Shown piece after piece: positions 7,785 through 18,750 of a stretch of DNA of 38,514 nt (positions within the stretch are counted from its first letter, which is position 1; every line of letters starts with the position of its first letter). Position numbers and translations under genes: made by a program. This DNA is from Lachnospiraceae bacterium JC7 (lineage in GTDB: Bacteria; Bacillota; Clostridia; Lachnospirales; Lachnospiraceae). The DNA lies in assembly GCA_000513555.1 (NCBI GenBank), contig ALYD01000031.1, positions 1-38,514 on the forward strand. Reading direction: 5' to 3'. The notes under the pieces are model-generated. The model worked only from the letters and a program-made list of their open reading frames with translations. It searched no databases and was not told where the DNA came from.

Positions 7785-9074
7785 TTATCTTTCAAATTCA
7801 TGTATAAATATGCCTGAACGGAGCTTGGGCTCGAACCATGTGGACTTAGGCGGCATAAGAAGCTGATGATCTGCCACGTTGATGAGTTCGTCGATTCCCG
7901 TCGGATGCATCAGAAATGCAACTGCAGGTCCGGTCTCCTCGATACTTCCGTCCATCACATGTCCGTATGTATACTGACTCACCTTCTTCTCAAGTTCCTT
8001 GATACCGCGTATTCCGCCCACAAACTCTATACGCTTGTCTGTTCTCGGATCTTTGATTCCAAGAAGCGGTGACAGTACGAGATCCTGAAGTATGGAAACA
8101 TCCAGTGATCTCACAGGATCATTTTTTCTCTCCTCCACTACCTGTTCCTTGGCTCTCAAAAGGAACCATTCGCCGGAAATATACATCAGCATCTCACCCT
8201 TGACCTTAGGTACAAAAGCCTCCTTCACGTTAAATACCACGAAGTTCTCTTCGATGCTTATCATAAGGTCCTCAGGAGAAAGACCTCTTATATCCTTGAC
8301 CACACGGTTATAATCCATGATCTTAAGTTCATTATCAGGGAAAAGAACTGAAAGGAAGAAGTTGAATTCCTCATTTCCTGTATGATCAGGATGCTCTTCT
8401 CTGCGTTTTAATCCCACCTTGACTGCACTTGCTGCACGATGATGTCCGTCTGCGATATAGGTTGCGGGAACCGATGCAAATTCCTTCAGGAGTGTCGAAA
8501 CCGTTTCTTCCTCATCGATCTTCCATACCCTGTGGCGAATGCTGTCATCTGAGACAAAATCATACAGAGTTTCCTTCTTTTTCTCTTTATTTACTATATC
8601 TGTTATTTCTTTTCTTTCACGATATGCAAGAAATATGGGACCGGTCTGACAGGAGCAGCTGTCCACGTGTCTTATACGGTCAAGTTCCTTTTCCTCTACT
8701 GTGTTTTCGTGCTTTTTGCAGACATTGCCAAGATAATCGTCTATGGAGCTGAGTGCTGCTATACCTGTCTGGGTACGTCCGTCCATAGTGAGCTCATAGA
8801 TATAATAACAGGGTACTTCATCCCTTACATATGTACCGTCCTCTATCTCTGATCTTAACATTTCCGAAGCCTTATTGTAGGCTTCATCACTGTACATATC
8901 GAAATCTTCAGGGAACTGTGTCTCAGGTCTGTCAATATTTAAAAAAGAAAGAGGGTGACCCTTAACCGCTTCTCTTGCCTCCTGTCTTGAATAAACATCA
9001 TAGGGAAGTGCTGCCACCTCACTGACTGCTTCTCTGTTCGGACGTATCGCCTTAAAGGGTTTTACTACTGCCAT
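7785..9074 (-). CDS. DUF1015 family protein (possible relative of ParB/Srx-fold free-serine kinases)
   Basis: A 429-aa soluble protein beginning MAVVKPFKAIRPNRE, followed by VAALPYDVYSRQEA, KHENTVEEKELDRIRHVDS, QTGPIFLAYRER and YIADGHHRAASAVKVG (DGHHR at 209-213). These are the landmark stretches of the DUF1015 family. The biochemical role is not firmly established. The DGHHRxxA segment resembles the nucleotide-binding motif of the ParB/sulfiredoxin fold, a superfamily that includes the archaeal serine kinase SerK and the staphylococcal SbnI. In this window serC and serA lie upstream, separated by hppA. A role in serine phosphate metabolism is therefore a reasonable guess but only that. It starts at an ATG with AAGGAAC upstream, is preceded by the hppA terminator, and so has its own transcription. 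Confidence 0.85.
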   Translation of the reverse strand: MAVVKPFKAIRPNREAVSEVAALPYDVYSRQEAREAVKGHPLSFLNIDRPETQFPEDFDMYSDEAYNKASEMLRSEIEDGTYVRDEVPCYYIYELTMDGRTQTGIAALSSIDDYLGNVCKKHENTVEEKELDRIRHVDSCSCQTGPIFLAYRERKEITDIVNKEKKKETLYDFVSDDSIRHRVWKIDEEETVSTLLKEFASVPATYIADGHHRAASAVKVGLKRREEHPDHTGNEEFNFFLSVLFPDNELKIMDYNRVVKDIRGLSPEDLMISIEENFVVFNVKEAFVPKVKGEMLMYISGEWFLLRAKEQVVEERKNDPVRSLDVSILQDLVLSPLLGIKDPRTDKRIEFVGGIRGIKELEKKVSQYTYGHVMDGSIEETGPAVAFLMHPTGIDELINVADHQLLMPPKSTWFEPKLRSGIFIHEFER

Positions 9075-9157
9075 GATCTATCTGTTCCTTTCTTAATTAT
9101 CTGTTATTTGTTACAGGGTCCGCCTGAAAATAAAACAAAAATTCAACAGGACGAGCC

Positions 9158-9192
9158 AAAAAAATCAGCCGGAGGAAGACCCTCCGACTGAT
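9158..9192 (-). terminator. Intrinsic terminator of hppA
   Basis: Arms atcagccggagg (9164-9175) and cctccgactgat (9181-9192) make a 12-bp stem on minus-strand RNA with one G-U pair and a 5-nt loop. TTTTTTT follows (9164-9158). It lies about 95 nt after the hppA stop. Confidence 0.9.
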
Positions 9193-9287
9193 TATTGTAT
9201 ATCGTAAATATGAACTTATCAAATGATATAAATGTCATGGCCCGTGGCAGTTCCCGCAGGAAAATGCCATATCGCCTGTCACTCAGA

Positions 9288-11279
9288 TCACAGTATTCCT
9301 CCTATGGATATGAACAGCGGCGCAAACACAAGGGATATTACTGTCATCAGCTTTATAAGGATATTGATGGAAGGTCCTGAAGTATCCTTGAAAGGATCTC
9401 CCACTGTATCACCAACAACTGCCGCCTTATGAGCTTCCGAGCCCTTTCCGCCGTTATTTCCGTCTTCTATGAACTTTTTTGCATTATCCCATGCTCCTCC
9501 GGAATTTGACATGAATATGGCGAGCATAACTCCTGATACCAGAGCACCTGCCAGAAGCCCTCCGAGGGCGTCAACTCCAAGTAATATTCCGGTAATGAGT
9601 GGCGCCGCGACTGCCAGAACACCGGGTATGATCATCTCTCTCAATGCAGCCGTTGTAGATATCCCTACACATGACTTATAGTCAGGGCGTGAAGTTCCCT
9701 CCATGATTCCCGGATCCTCATGAAACTGTCTTCTGACTTCCTCGATCATGGAATAGGCAGCCCTTGAAACGGAATTCATGGTAAAGGCACTGAAAATAAA
9801 CGGAAGCATGCCTCCTATCAGAAGTCCTATGGTTACTCTGGTCTCCAGAATGTTGATACTGTCCAGCTCGACAGAATCCGCATAGGATACGAATAGTGCC
9901 AATGCTGTAAGCGCGGCAGATCCGATGGCGAAGCCTTTACCCATGGCTGCTGTTGTATTACCTACCGCATCAAGTTTATCCGTGATATTTCTGACTGACT
10001 CGTCAAGACCTGACATCTCTGCTATTCCGCCGGCATTATCAGCGATAGGACCATACGCATCAACTGCCACAGTCACACCTGTAGTACTGAGCATACCTAC
10101 TGCTGCCAGTGCGATACCATAGAGCCCCATGGTCCTGTATGATATGAATATTCCTATACAGATAAGAAGAATGGGAACAGCTGTTGATCTCATTCCTACC
10201 CCTAGACCCGAAATAATATTTGTTCCTGCTCCGGTCTCAGACTCCTTTGCAATTTCCTTAACAGGCTTGTAATCACCGGAAGTATAATATTCCGTAACCA
10301 TACCTATGAGCACACCAACAACAAGACCAGAGATCACAGGCACCGCCGCCATAATATCTCTAAAAACAAGTAAGCTTGATACCACTGCCACTACAAGGAC
10401 AACTGCACTTGCAACATAACTCGCCTTGTTCAAGGCTTTATGAGGATTGGATTCATCTCCTCCCATGAACAGAGAACCTGCTATGGCTGCACATAGACCA
10501 CAGCCTGAAATGATAAGAGGATATAATACTCCCTGTCCGCCCGCAAAGGCTGCTATTCCCAAAGTAAGTGCGGAAACCAGTGCTCCAACATAGGATTCGA
10601 AAAGATCGGCTCCCATACCTGCCACATCACCTACATTATCACCTACATTATCCGCGATCACTGCAGGATTTCTGGGATCATCCTCAGGAATGCCGGCTTC
10701 AACCTTACCGACGAGATCCGCACCTACATCTGCTGCCTTAGTGTAGATTCCACCGCCTACACGGGCAAAAAGTGCTATGGAGCTTGCTCCGAGAGAAAAA
10801 CCCGAAAGTACTCCCACATCCTTAGTAAAAATGTAAATGGTCGAGACTCCCAGAACCCCGAATCCCGCAACACACATACCCATTACAGATCCTCCGGCAA
10901 ATGCCACCTGAAGAGCCTGGTTCATGCCCCTGGTCATGGCTGCATTGGCCGTGCGGACATTGGCCTTTGTTGCTATGGTCATTCCGAAATAACCTGCAAG
11001 AGTAGAAAAAAGGGCCCCTGCAAGAAAACAAATTGCAGTGGTCCATGAGCCGATGCCTACTCCTATGAGTACGAACAGAACCGCTACGAATACGATAAGT
11101 ATCCTGTACTCCGCAAGTAAAAATGCATGTGCCCCTTCAGAGATCGCCCCTGCGATCTCCTTCATCCTGTCATTGCCTTCTTCCGCCCCGGCAACACGTC
11201 CTGACTGAAAACCGGCAAATATCAATGCACAGAAGCCAAGAACCGGGACAAGATAAAGTAATGCGTCAAATGTTATCAT
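9288..11279 (-). CDS. hppA: Membrane-bound ion-translocating pyrophosphatase, K+-dependent type
   Basis: A 663-aa integral membrane protein with about 16 hydrophobic helices. It hydrolyses inorganic pyrophosphate and pumps H+ and/or Na+ across the membrane. Substrate-site motifs are visible: [22 protein letters not shown] (about 184-204, with the family's characteristic Asp/Lys/Glu cluster), the acidic [22 protein letters not shown] segment (209-230) and a C-terminal [15 protein letters not shown]. In the diagnostic segment [11 protein letters not shown] (440-450) the residues at the two K+-specificity positions are Ala444 and Gly447. This is the pattern of K+-dependent enzymes; K+-independent ones carry Lys and Thr. 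Whether it pumps Na+ or H+ cannot be decided by eye. GGGAGG precedes the ATG. It is monocistronic, with a terminator on each side. Confidence 0.95.
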   Translation of the reverse strand: MITFDALLYLVPVLGFCALIFAGFQSGRVAGAEEGNDRMKEIAGAISEGAHAFLLAEYRILIVFVAVLFVLIGVGIGSWTTAICFLAGALFSTLAGYFGMTIATKANVRTANAAMTRGMNQALQVAFAGGSVMGMCVAGFGVLGVSTIYIFTKDVGVLSGFSLGASSIALFARVGGGIYTKAADVGADLVGKVEAGIPEDDPRNPAVIADNVGDNVGDVAGMGADLFESYVGALVSALTLGIAAFAGGQGVLYPLIISGCGLCAAIAGSLFMGGDESNPHKALNKASYVASAVVLVVAVVSSLLVFRDIMAAVPVISGLVVGVLIGMVTEYYTSGDYKPVKEIAKESETGAGTNIISGLGVGMRSTAVPILLICIGIFISYRTMGLYGIALAAVGMLSTTGVTVAVDAYGPIADNAGGIAEMSGLDESVRNITDKLDAVGNTTAAMGKGFAIGSAALTALALFVSYADSVELDSINILETRVTIGLLIGGMLPFIFSAFTMNSVSRAAYSMIEEVRRQFHEDPGIMEGTSRPDYKSCVGISTTAALREMIIPGVLAVAAPLITGILLGVDALGGLLAGALVSGVMLAIFMSNSGGAWDNAKKFIEDGNNGGKGSEAHKAAVVGDTVGDPFKDTSGPSINILIKLMTVISLVFAPLFISIGGIL

Positions 11280-11299
11280 CTTTGATCCTCCCTATTACT

Positions 11300-11339
11300 G
11301 ATGATCCATAATGCGCTGTCCTGCATCCTATAGATCATC
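11300..11339 (-). other. Hairpin in the hppA 5' leader
   Basis: Arms gatgatccat (11300-11309) and atagatcatc (11330-11339) give a 10-bp stem on minus-strand RNA with one G-U pair and a 20-nt loop, about 20 nt before the hppA start and close to its ribosome binding site. The rest of the AT-rich 11340-11460 stretch holds a possible promoter (TTGATA, 16 nt, TATCAT on the minus strand). It matches no riboswitch class that I recognise. Confidence 0.35.
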
Positions 11340-11459
11340 CGCGTAAAAATGCTGATAAAATTATATTTTTGGCTACATGAAACATCAATGATATATAAAA
11401 AATCACTCATATCAATTATAAATAAATAATCTGCTTATATCACTTTTTTAAATAATTTT

Positions 11460-11505
11460 AATAAATAAAAGGAACTGCATCGATACTTACCGATGCAGTC
11501 CCTTT
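11460..11505 (-). terminator. Intrinsic terminator of the serC-serA operon
   Basis: Arms aaaggaactgcatcg (11468-11482) and cgatgcagtcccttt (11491-11505) form a 15-bp stem on minus-strand RNA with one G-U pair and an 8-nt loop. It is followed by TATTTATTAAAATT. It lies about 60 nt after the serA stop. Confidence 0.85.
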
Positions 11506-11567
11506 CCTATAACATACTATCCTATATCTCTTCTATTCTACTCTTACTATCAGGCATCCTGATATGA

Positions 11568-12737
11568 TCACTTGACCTTACGTACTCTCAGTATTCCCTC
11601 AATTTTACCGAGATTCTCAAGTCCGTCATCAGTGAGATGCTGATCTATGTCCATAAGTGTATAAGCGTAATTTCCCTTTGACTTATTCTGAAGTCCGTCA
11701 ATGTTTATACCCGCATCACCCAGCGCCTTTGTGATCTGACCGAGCATATTCGGAATGTTTCTGTGCAGGATTCCGATTCTTCCTCCACTCTGGCAGACTC
11801 CCATATCTGTATCAGGGAAGTTCACTGAATGATGGATATTACCGTTATCGAGATAATCCTGAACTTCTTCTACAGCCATGACCGCACAGTTATCCTCTGC
11901 CTCCTCCGTAGATGCACCAAGATGAGGAAGAACTACAGCTCCATGCATGTTGACTGACTTCGCATTCGGGAAATCAGTAACATAGGTCTTTACCTTTCCC
12001 TTATTGAGAGCCTTTGCCATATCATCATCATTTACCAGAGTGTCACGGGCGAAATTAAGGATATGAACTCCGTCCTTCATTCTACTGATTGAGTCTGCAT
12101 TGATCATTCCCTTTGTTGAATCAAGTGCAGGAACATGTATGGTGATGTAATCGCACTTCTCATATATCTCGTCCACAACGGCGGCATGATGTACCTTCTG
12201 GCTGAGATTCCATGCAGATACAACAGAAAGATAAGGATCGTATCCGTATACATCCATTCCGAGGTCTACTGCAGCATTGGCAACCAGAACTCCTATGGCA
12301 CCGAGACCGATAACACCGAGCTTTTTACCCTTGATCTCGGTTCCTGCAAAGTTCTTCTTTGCCTTCTCGGCATTCTTTGCTATATCAGGATCTTCAGCAT
12401 TGGCCTTGATCCAGTCGGCACCTCCGATGACATCACGGCTTGCCAGCATAAGACCTGCCACCACCAGCTCCTTAACGGCGTTAGCATTGGCACCCGGTGT
12501 GTTAAATACTACGATGCCCTGCTCTGCGCACTTTTCAAGTGGAATGTTGTTTACTCCCGCTCCTGCACGTCCGATAGCACGAAGAGTGGGCGGGAAATCC
12601 ATGGACTTCATATCTGCTGAACGGACCAGAACACCAGCCGCATTGTCTATCTGATCCACAAGTGTGTAGCCCTTACGGAACTTTGTGGTTCCTACTCGGC
12701 TTATATTGTTAAGACAAAATATTTCACGATCTTTCAT
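11568..12737 (-). CDS. serA: D-3-phosphoglycerate dehydrogenase
   Basis: A protein of about 389 aa. It starts at the ATG at 12737 (MKDREIFCLNN), which has GAGGTGAGC upstream; a longer in-frame start at 12788 lies inside serC and is unlikely. The NAD-binding Rossmann core carries LGVIGLGAIGVLVANAA (GxGxxG), with substrate-binding features AIGRAGAGVNNIPLEKC and the late HLGASTEEAEDN stretch, where the catalytic His sits. A C-terminal ACT domain (about 320-389: GRIGILHRNIPNMLGQITKAL onward) suggests allosteric control, often by serine. It oxidises 3-phosphoglycerate to 3-phosphohydroxypyruvate, the first step of serine synthesis. It begins 10 nt after the serC stop and shares its transcript. It is the short ACT-only form, without the intervening domain of long SerA proteins. 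Confidence 0.95.
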   Translation of the reverse strand: MKDREIFCLNNISRVGTTKFRKGYTLVDQIDNAAGVLVRSADMKSMDFPPTLRAIGRAGAGVNNIPLEKCAEQGIVVFNTPGANANAVKELVVAGLMLASRDVIGGADWIKANAEDPDIAKNAEKAKKNFAGTEIKGKKLGVIGLGAIGVLVANAAVDLGMDVYGYDPYLSVVSAWNLSQKVHHAAVVDEIYEKCDYITIHVPALDSTKGMINADSISRMKDGVHILNFARDTLVNDDDMAKALNKGKVKTYVTDFPNAKSVNMHGAVVLPHLGASTEEAEDNCAVMAVEEVQDYLDNGNIHHSVNFPDTDMGVCQSGGRIGILHRNIPNMLGQITKALGDAGINIDGLQNKSKGNYAYTLMDIDQHLTDDGLENLGKIEGILRVRKVK

Positions 12738-12747
12738 TATGCTCACC

Positions 12748-13830
12748 TCACCTGTTGTTCTTCTCGAAGTTGTCCATGAACTCCACAAGCTTTACGACGC
12801 CTTCCTTTGGCATGGCGTTGTAGATGGAAGCTCTCATACCGCCGACTGTACGATGGCCCTTAAGGTTCTTGAAGCCTGCTGCAGATGCCTCGGCGATGAA
12901 CTTTTTATCCAGCTCTTCATTTCCTGTTATGAAAGGAACATTCATGAGTGATCTGTCCTTCGGAACAACAGTGCCCTTGAACATGTTGGATGCATCAAGG
13001 AAATCGTAGAGAACCTTTGCCTTCTCTTCATTTCTCTCCTTCATCACGGAAAGACCGCCCATTTCCTTTAACCACTTGAACACGAGACCGCATACGTAAA
13101 TGTTGTAGCATGGAGGTGTGTTGTAAAGTGACTTGTTGTCTGCATGTGTCTTGTAACGGAGCATGGTAGGTGTTCCCGGAAGAACATCTTCTGTGATGAG
13201 GTCTTCACGGATCACAACGATGGTCACACCTGCAGGTCCAACGTTCTTCTGAACTCCGCCCCAGAGAACTCCGTACTTTGAAACATCCATAGGCTCGCTG
13301 AGGAACATGGAAGAAACATCGGAAACAAGTGTCTTTCCCTTTGTGTTCGGAAGCTCCTTTATGGTTGTTCCGTAGATCGTGTTGTTCTGGCAAATGTATA
13401 CGTAATCCGCATCATCATGGATATCAAGATCGCTTAAATCAGGAATGTAGGAAAAGGTCTTATCCTGAGAGCTTGCAACGATGTTTACCTTACCGTACAT
13501 CTCGGCTTCCTTGGCAGCCTTCTTTGCCCACTGGCCTGTAACGATGTAATCCGCAACTCTGTTCTTCATCAGGTTCATGGGAACCATGGCAAACTGTGTG
13601 TTTCCGCCGCCCTGAAGGAAAAGTACCCTGTAATTGTCGGGAACAGAAAGGAGCTCACGAAAATCAGCTTCTGCTGTATCCAGAATGTTCTCATAATCCT
13701 TGGATCGATGGGACATCTCCATGACCGACATTCCCGATCCATGATAATCAAGCATCTCTGCTGCACAAGTTTTAAGAACTTCTTCCGGTAATACTGCAGG
13801 TCCTGCACTGAAATTGTAAACTCTGCTCAT
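12748..13830 (-). CDS. serC: Phosphoserine aminotransferase
   Basis: A protein of about 360 aa starting MSRVYNFSAGPAVLPEEV. The ATG at 13830 is preferred because AAGGAG lies 9 nt upstream; the in-frame ATG at 13836 would be only 3 nt from it. The family signature NFSAGPA is followed by MSVMEMSHRSKDY and FLQGGGNTQFAMVP. The PLP-lysine stretch is YGVLWGGVQKNVGPAGVT, and the end is GHRTVGGMRASIYNAMP. It converts 3-phosphohydroxypyruvate and glutamate to phosphoserine and 2-oxoglutarate, the second step of serine synthesis. It forms a two-gene operon with serA 10 nt downstream. No serB phosphatase gene is present in the window. Confidence 0.96.
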   Translation of the reverse strand: MSRVYNFSAGPAVLPEEVLKTCAAEMLDYHGSGMSVMEMSHRSKDYENILDTAEADFRELLSVPDNYRVLFLQGGGNTQFAMVPMNLMKNRVADYIVTGQWAKKAAKEAEMYGKVNIVASSQDKTFSYIPDLSDLDIHDDADYVYICQNNTIYGTTIKELPNTKGKTLVSDVSSMFLSEPMDVSKYGVLWGGVQKNVGPAGVTIVVIREDLITEDVLPGTPTMLRYKTHADNKSLYNTPPCYNIYVCGLVFKWLKEMGGLSVMKERNEEKAKVLYDFLDASNMFKGTVVPKDRSLMNVPFITGNEELDKKFIAEASAAGFKNLKGHRTVGGMRASIYNAMPKEGVVKLVEFMDNFEKNNR

Positions 13831-13903
13831 CTTCATAATCTCCTTTTTTAATAACAATAGGTTATATCTATTATTTATTATCTTTCCTCTCGGACATGAC
13901 CAT

Positions 13904-13912
13904 ACTATAGCA
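13904..13912 (-). promoter_or_regulatory. Candidate extended -10 promoter of serC-serA
   Basis: On the minus strand TGCTATAGT forms an extended -10 element about 75 nt before the serC start. No good -35 is present at 16-18 nt. Confidence 0.35.
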
Positions 13913-13955
13913 CCATTTTGCTTTATCTAGTATATAAAATATTTTTATGTATTTA

Positions 13956-13972
13956 AGCAGATACATTCTGCT
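13956..13972 (-). terminator. Weak hairpin after leuB
   Basis: agcaga (13956-13961) and tctgct (13967-13972) form a 6-bp stem touching the leuB stop codon. The minus strand continues with AT-rich but not U-only sequence. It may be a weak terminator, so leuB could read through into serC. Confidence 0.3.
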
Positions 13973-15066
13973 CACTTTATCAGTTCCGCTATCTTATCTC
14001 CCATTTCATCAGTATGGAGTTTTTTGAGTCCTTCTACACTGTCATCCATGATGTCGCCTGTTCTGTATCCCTGTGCCAATGCCTCTGCCACTGCATCCTC
14101 GATGGAGTCAGCCTCCTTTGTAAGATTGAAGGAATATCTCAGCATCATAGCGGCACTCAGGATAGTGGCAAGGGGATTTGCGATGTTCATTCCTGCGATA
14201 TCAGGTGCAGATCCTCCGGATGGCTCATAGAGGCCGAAGCTGTCCTCACGGAGAGATGCAGAAGGTAGCATGCCGAGGGATCCTGCGATTTCCGCCATTT
14301 CATCTGAAAGGATATCTCCGAACATATTCTCTGTTGCTACTACGTCAAACTGCGCCGGATCTCTCACCAGCTGCATGGCTGTAGAATCCACGAGAGCATT
14401 CTCAAGCTCCACCTCAGGATACTCTGCGGCGATCTCTGCAAAGATCCTACGCCACAATCTGGACGAATCGAGGACATTGGCCTTATCCACTGAAGTCAGC
14501 TTTTTGTTACGCTTCATCGCGATCTCGAAAGCCTTTTTTGCTATACGTCTTATTTCATAGTCGTGGTATTCCAATGTATCTATAGCGACTTCCTCACCAT
14601 CCACTACCTCTGTTTTACGCTCACCGAAATAAAGACCTCCCGTAAGCTCTCTGACCATCATTACATCAAAGCCCCTGTCAGCAATGGACTCACGAAGAGG
14701 ACATGCCTTCTTAAGCTCAGGATAGAGATGGGCAGGTCTCAGATTACAGAAAAGTCCGAGAGACTTGCGAAGCTTTAAAAGTCCTGCCTCCGGGCGCTTC
14801 TCAGGCGGCAGCTCATACCACTTTGACTGTCCGACCTTACCACCTATGGAACCCATAAGGACTGCATCCGCCGACTTGCACTTCTCTATGGTCTCGTCAG
14901 TAAGAGGTTCTCCGTAAGCATCGATGGAACAGCCTCCCATGAGAACCTTTTCAAAAGTAAAGCTGTGTCCGTATACCTCAGCCACCCTTTCAAGTACCTT
15001 CTGAGCCTCTGCTACGATCTCCGGTCCGATACCGTCTCCGGGTATTGTTGTTATCTTAAAATTCAT
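13972..15066 (-). CDS. leuB: 3-isopropylmalate dehydrogenase
   Basis: A protein of about 364 aa starting MNFKITTIPGDGIGPEIV at the ATG at 15066, which has AGGAG 8 nt upstream. Family motifs: GSIGGKVGQSKWYELPPEKRPEAGLLKLR (adenine-ring and substrate region), REL(T)GGLYFGERKTE, LTSVDKANVLDSSRLWR (catalytic Lys), DSTAMQLVRDPAQFDV, TENMFGDILSDEMAEIAGSLGMLPSAS and PSGGSAPDIAGMNIANPLATILS. It oxidatively decarboxylates 3-isopropylmalate, using NAD+, in leucine synthesis. leuA, leuC and leuD are not in the window, so leuB is separated from the rest of its pathway here. It is divergent from uvrB. A TATAAT at 15127-15132 on the minus strand is a possible -10. Confidence 0.95.
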   Translation of the reverse strand: MNFKITTIPGDGIGPEIVAEAQKVLERVAEVYGHSFTFEKVLMGGCSIDAYGEPLTDETIEKCKSADAVLMGSIGGKVGQSKWYELPPEKRPEAGLLKLRKSLGLFCNLRPAHLYPELKKACPLRESIADRGFDVMMVRELTGGLYFGERKTEVVDGEEVAIDTLEYHDYEIRRIAKKAFEIAMKRNKKLTSVDKANVLDSSRLWRRIFAEIAAEYPEVELENALVDSTAMQLVRDPAQFDVVATENMFGDILSDEMAEIAGSLGMLPSASLREDSFGLYEPSGGSAPDIAGMNIANPLATILSAAMMLRYSFNLTKEADSIEDAVAEALAQGYRTGDIMDDSVEGLKKLHTDEMGDKIAELIK

Positions 15067-15380
15067 AATTTTTTCTCCTATGTTTCGAGCGGTCATATAT
15101 ATTTATTCGTCATAACTCCTATGTATATTATATTACAGAGCTATTCTGATAGCACAAATATATTTCCGATATGACTGTTATCACCTTTCTAGCGAATATG
15201 ATGAAAGCTTCTCCTATAGTGTATATATCAATCTGTATGTACCAACATATATATGCTATGATGTGTGTTACACAGATCCCGTTTCGCAGATCCGATCTCA
15301 TGGTTTCTCTGTGAATACGGACTCCCTGGAAAAGCACGTATCATAAACCGTTTTTGATAAATCTATAAAAGGATGGAATC
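15067..15380. other. Divergent intergenic region leuB/uvrB (314 nt)
   Basis: AT-rich DNA with no supportable gene. It holds a minus-strand TATAAT (15127-15132) for leuB and weak plus-strand candidates for uvrB, such as the extended -10-like TGCTATGAT at 15254-15262. A short palindrome TGTGTTACACA lies near 15263-15273. No Firmicute LexA box of the form CGAAC-N4-GTTCG was found. Confidence 0.4.
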
Positions 15381-17378
<1,998 letters not shown>

Positions 17379-17385
17379 TTAAAAT

Positions 17386-17453
17386 AATGCGACGGGACAT
17401 GCACCATGGCTGTACTTTCAAAAGAGTGAGCCGGGCGGTCCCGCCGCATTTTA
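17386..17453 (+). terminator. Terminator of uvrB
   Basis: aatgcgacgggac (17386-17398) pairs with gtcccgccgcatt (17438-17450) except for one A-C mismatch. The right arm runs into TTTTATATTA. The 39-nt loop is longer than typical. Confidence 0.75.
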
Positions 17454-17482
17454 TATTATGTCATTTTAAATACTTATCTTTT

Positions 17483-18343
17483 TTACATATAATTCTTATC
17501 TTTTACCGCATCTCTGGTCTTGTCCCAGGTCGGCTTGCACTTCTTGTAATGTCTCCTGTAATACTCACTGTACATTACATCCACAAGGAACAGCTGTGAA
17601 ATCTCCGCAGAGGTAGAACCGTCCTGAAGTGTACCCTCATTTGCGCCGCAAAGAAGAAGTATATCCGCATACTGCGTAAGCTGTGACTTGGTAAATCTAG
17701 TGATAACTATGGTCTTCGCTCCTGCCTTCTTTGCAGACTTTGCGATCTCAACAGTATCCTTTGTAGAACCTGAATATGAGAAAATAAGTGCAACATCGTT
17801 GCTTGTAAGCGTTGACGCCATGATCAGCTGCATGTGCGCATCCATATTACATGCGACCTTGGGCTCTATACGAAGGAACTTGTTCATGGCCTTCATCGCA
17901 GTGAGCATGGAGGTTCCCACTCCGAAAAATACGATTCTCTTGGCATCCGTAAGTGCATTCATGGCTTCAGTCATCTGCTTACTGTCGATAAGAGAATATG
18001 TTTCCTGAATTGCGGAAATATTTTCAGAAAGCACCTTTTTGGCAAGCTCCGCTATATCGTCTTCCAATGTTATAGTCTTGTCTTCAGTGACTGAAAGTGA
18101 AGAATCGTTGGACCTCATGCTCAGGGACAGCATCATTTTGAATTCCTGATAACCCTTGACATTCATGGTCTTGCAGAATCTGAAAACAGATGTATCACCT
18201 ACATCACAGGCCTCGGCTAAATCAGATATAGACATGAACAGAACCTGTCTCGGATTTGCTAAAATATAATCTGCGACTTTTTTCTCAGCTTTGGTAAATT
18301 GATTATATGCTGAACGAATTTTAGTAATATAATCCTCCTGCAT
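17483..18343 (-). CDS. MurR/RpiR family transcriptional regulator
   Basis: A 286-aa protein with an N-terminal HTH_6 domain (about 1-77). It contains FTKAEKKVADYILANPRQVLFMSISDLAEACDVGDTSVFRFCKTMNVKGYQEFK, the RpiR signature. A C-terminal SIS domain (about 115-260) has RIVFFGVGTSMLTAMKAMNKFLRIE and DVALIFSYSGSTKDTVEIAKSAKKAGAKTIVIT. SIS domains bind phosphosugars such as MurNAc-6-P or GlcNAc-6-P, which switch DNA binding. AGGAG lies 6 nt before the start. No sugar catabolic or transport genes are adjacent, so its ligand and targets cannot be inferred. It converges with uvrB. Confidence 0.92.
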   Translation of the reverse strand: MQEDYITKIRSAYNQFTKAEKKVADYILANPRQVLFMSISDLAEACDVGDTSVFRFCKTMNVKGYQEFKMMLSLSMRSNDSSLSVTEDKTITLEDDIAELAKKVLSENISAIQETYSLIDSKQMTEAMNALTDAKRIVFFGVGTSMLTAMKAMNKFLRIEPKVACNMDAHMQLIMASTLTSNDVALIFSYSGSTKDTVEIAKSAKKAGAKTIVITRFTKSQLTQYADILLLCGANEGTLQDGSTSAEISQLFLVDVMYSEYYRRHYKKCKPTWDKTRDAVKDKNYM

Positions 18344-18569
18344 CGCTTTCTCCTCTCAAAGTGTCATACTATAAAAACACAACAAAAAAACGGATTCAAT
18401 TCTTGATTTATCATAACATGCGCGAAAATTTATTTCAATTAAAAGAGTATTAAAAAATATCACTTTCATTTTGCTCTTTTAGCTCTGTTACGCCCTTTTC
18501 ATACCTTCTTTCGTAAGACCGATAATACAGATCTGAAAATCCCTTTTCAAACTTACAACTATTCATACC

Positions 18570-18598
18570 TTGTGTTTTTTATGTTCATGCCTTATAAT
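18570..18598 (+). promoter_or_regulatory. Promoter of tRNA-Arg
   Basis: TTGTGT (18570-18575), a 17-nt spacer and a perfect TATAAT (18593-18598) place the start near 18605, about 22 nt before the mature tRNA. Confidence 0.65.
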
Positions 18599-18626
18599 TA
18601 TGCAGTTGATATTTCAATTTAATATT

Positions 18627-18699
18627 GTTTCTATAGCTTAACAGGATAGAGCGCAGGCCTCCGACGCCTGTAGTGACGGTTCGAGTCCGTCTAGGAACA
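18627..18699 (+). tRNA. tRNA-Arg (anticodon CCG)
   Basis: The 73-nt sequence folds as a standard cloverleaf. The acceptor is GTTTCTA/TAGGAAC (7 bp, one G-U), the D stem GCTT/GAGC, the anticodon stem CAGGC/GCCTG with loop CTCCGAC, the variable loop TAGT, and the T arm GACGG-TTCGAGT-CCGTC. The discriminator is A. The anticodon CCG (18660-18662 region) reads the arginine codon CGG. The 3' CCA is not encoded. It has its own promoter and a terminator 1 nt downstream, so it is a single-gene unit. Confidence 0.95.
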
Positions 18700-18700
18700 G

Positions 18701-18734
18701 AAAGAACCCGGAATCATATGATTCCGGGTTCTTT
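18701..18734. terminator. Bidirectional terminator between tRNA-Arg and the SPFH gene
   Basis: A perfect 34-nt palindrome, AAAGAACCCGGAATCAT with its complement, lies directly after the tRNA (plus) and 17 nt after the stop codon of the SPFH gene (minus). Short T-rich tracts flank it on both sides. Confidence 0.85.
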
Positions 18735-18750
18735 ATAATTAAAGTTATTA

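Noticed and set aside
15087..15107. Six-codon upstream reading frame before leuB
   Set aside because: The AGGAG is too close to its ATG and the frame has no leucine codons, so an attenuation leader is not supported.
15067..15380. LexA box in front of uvrB
   Set aside because: No CGAAC-N4-GTTCG-like site; the nearest palindrome, TGTGTTACACA, does not match.
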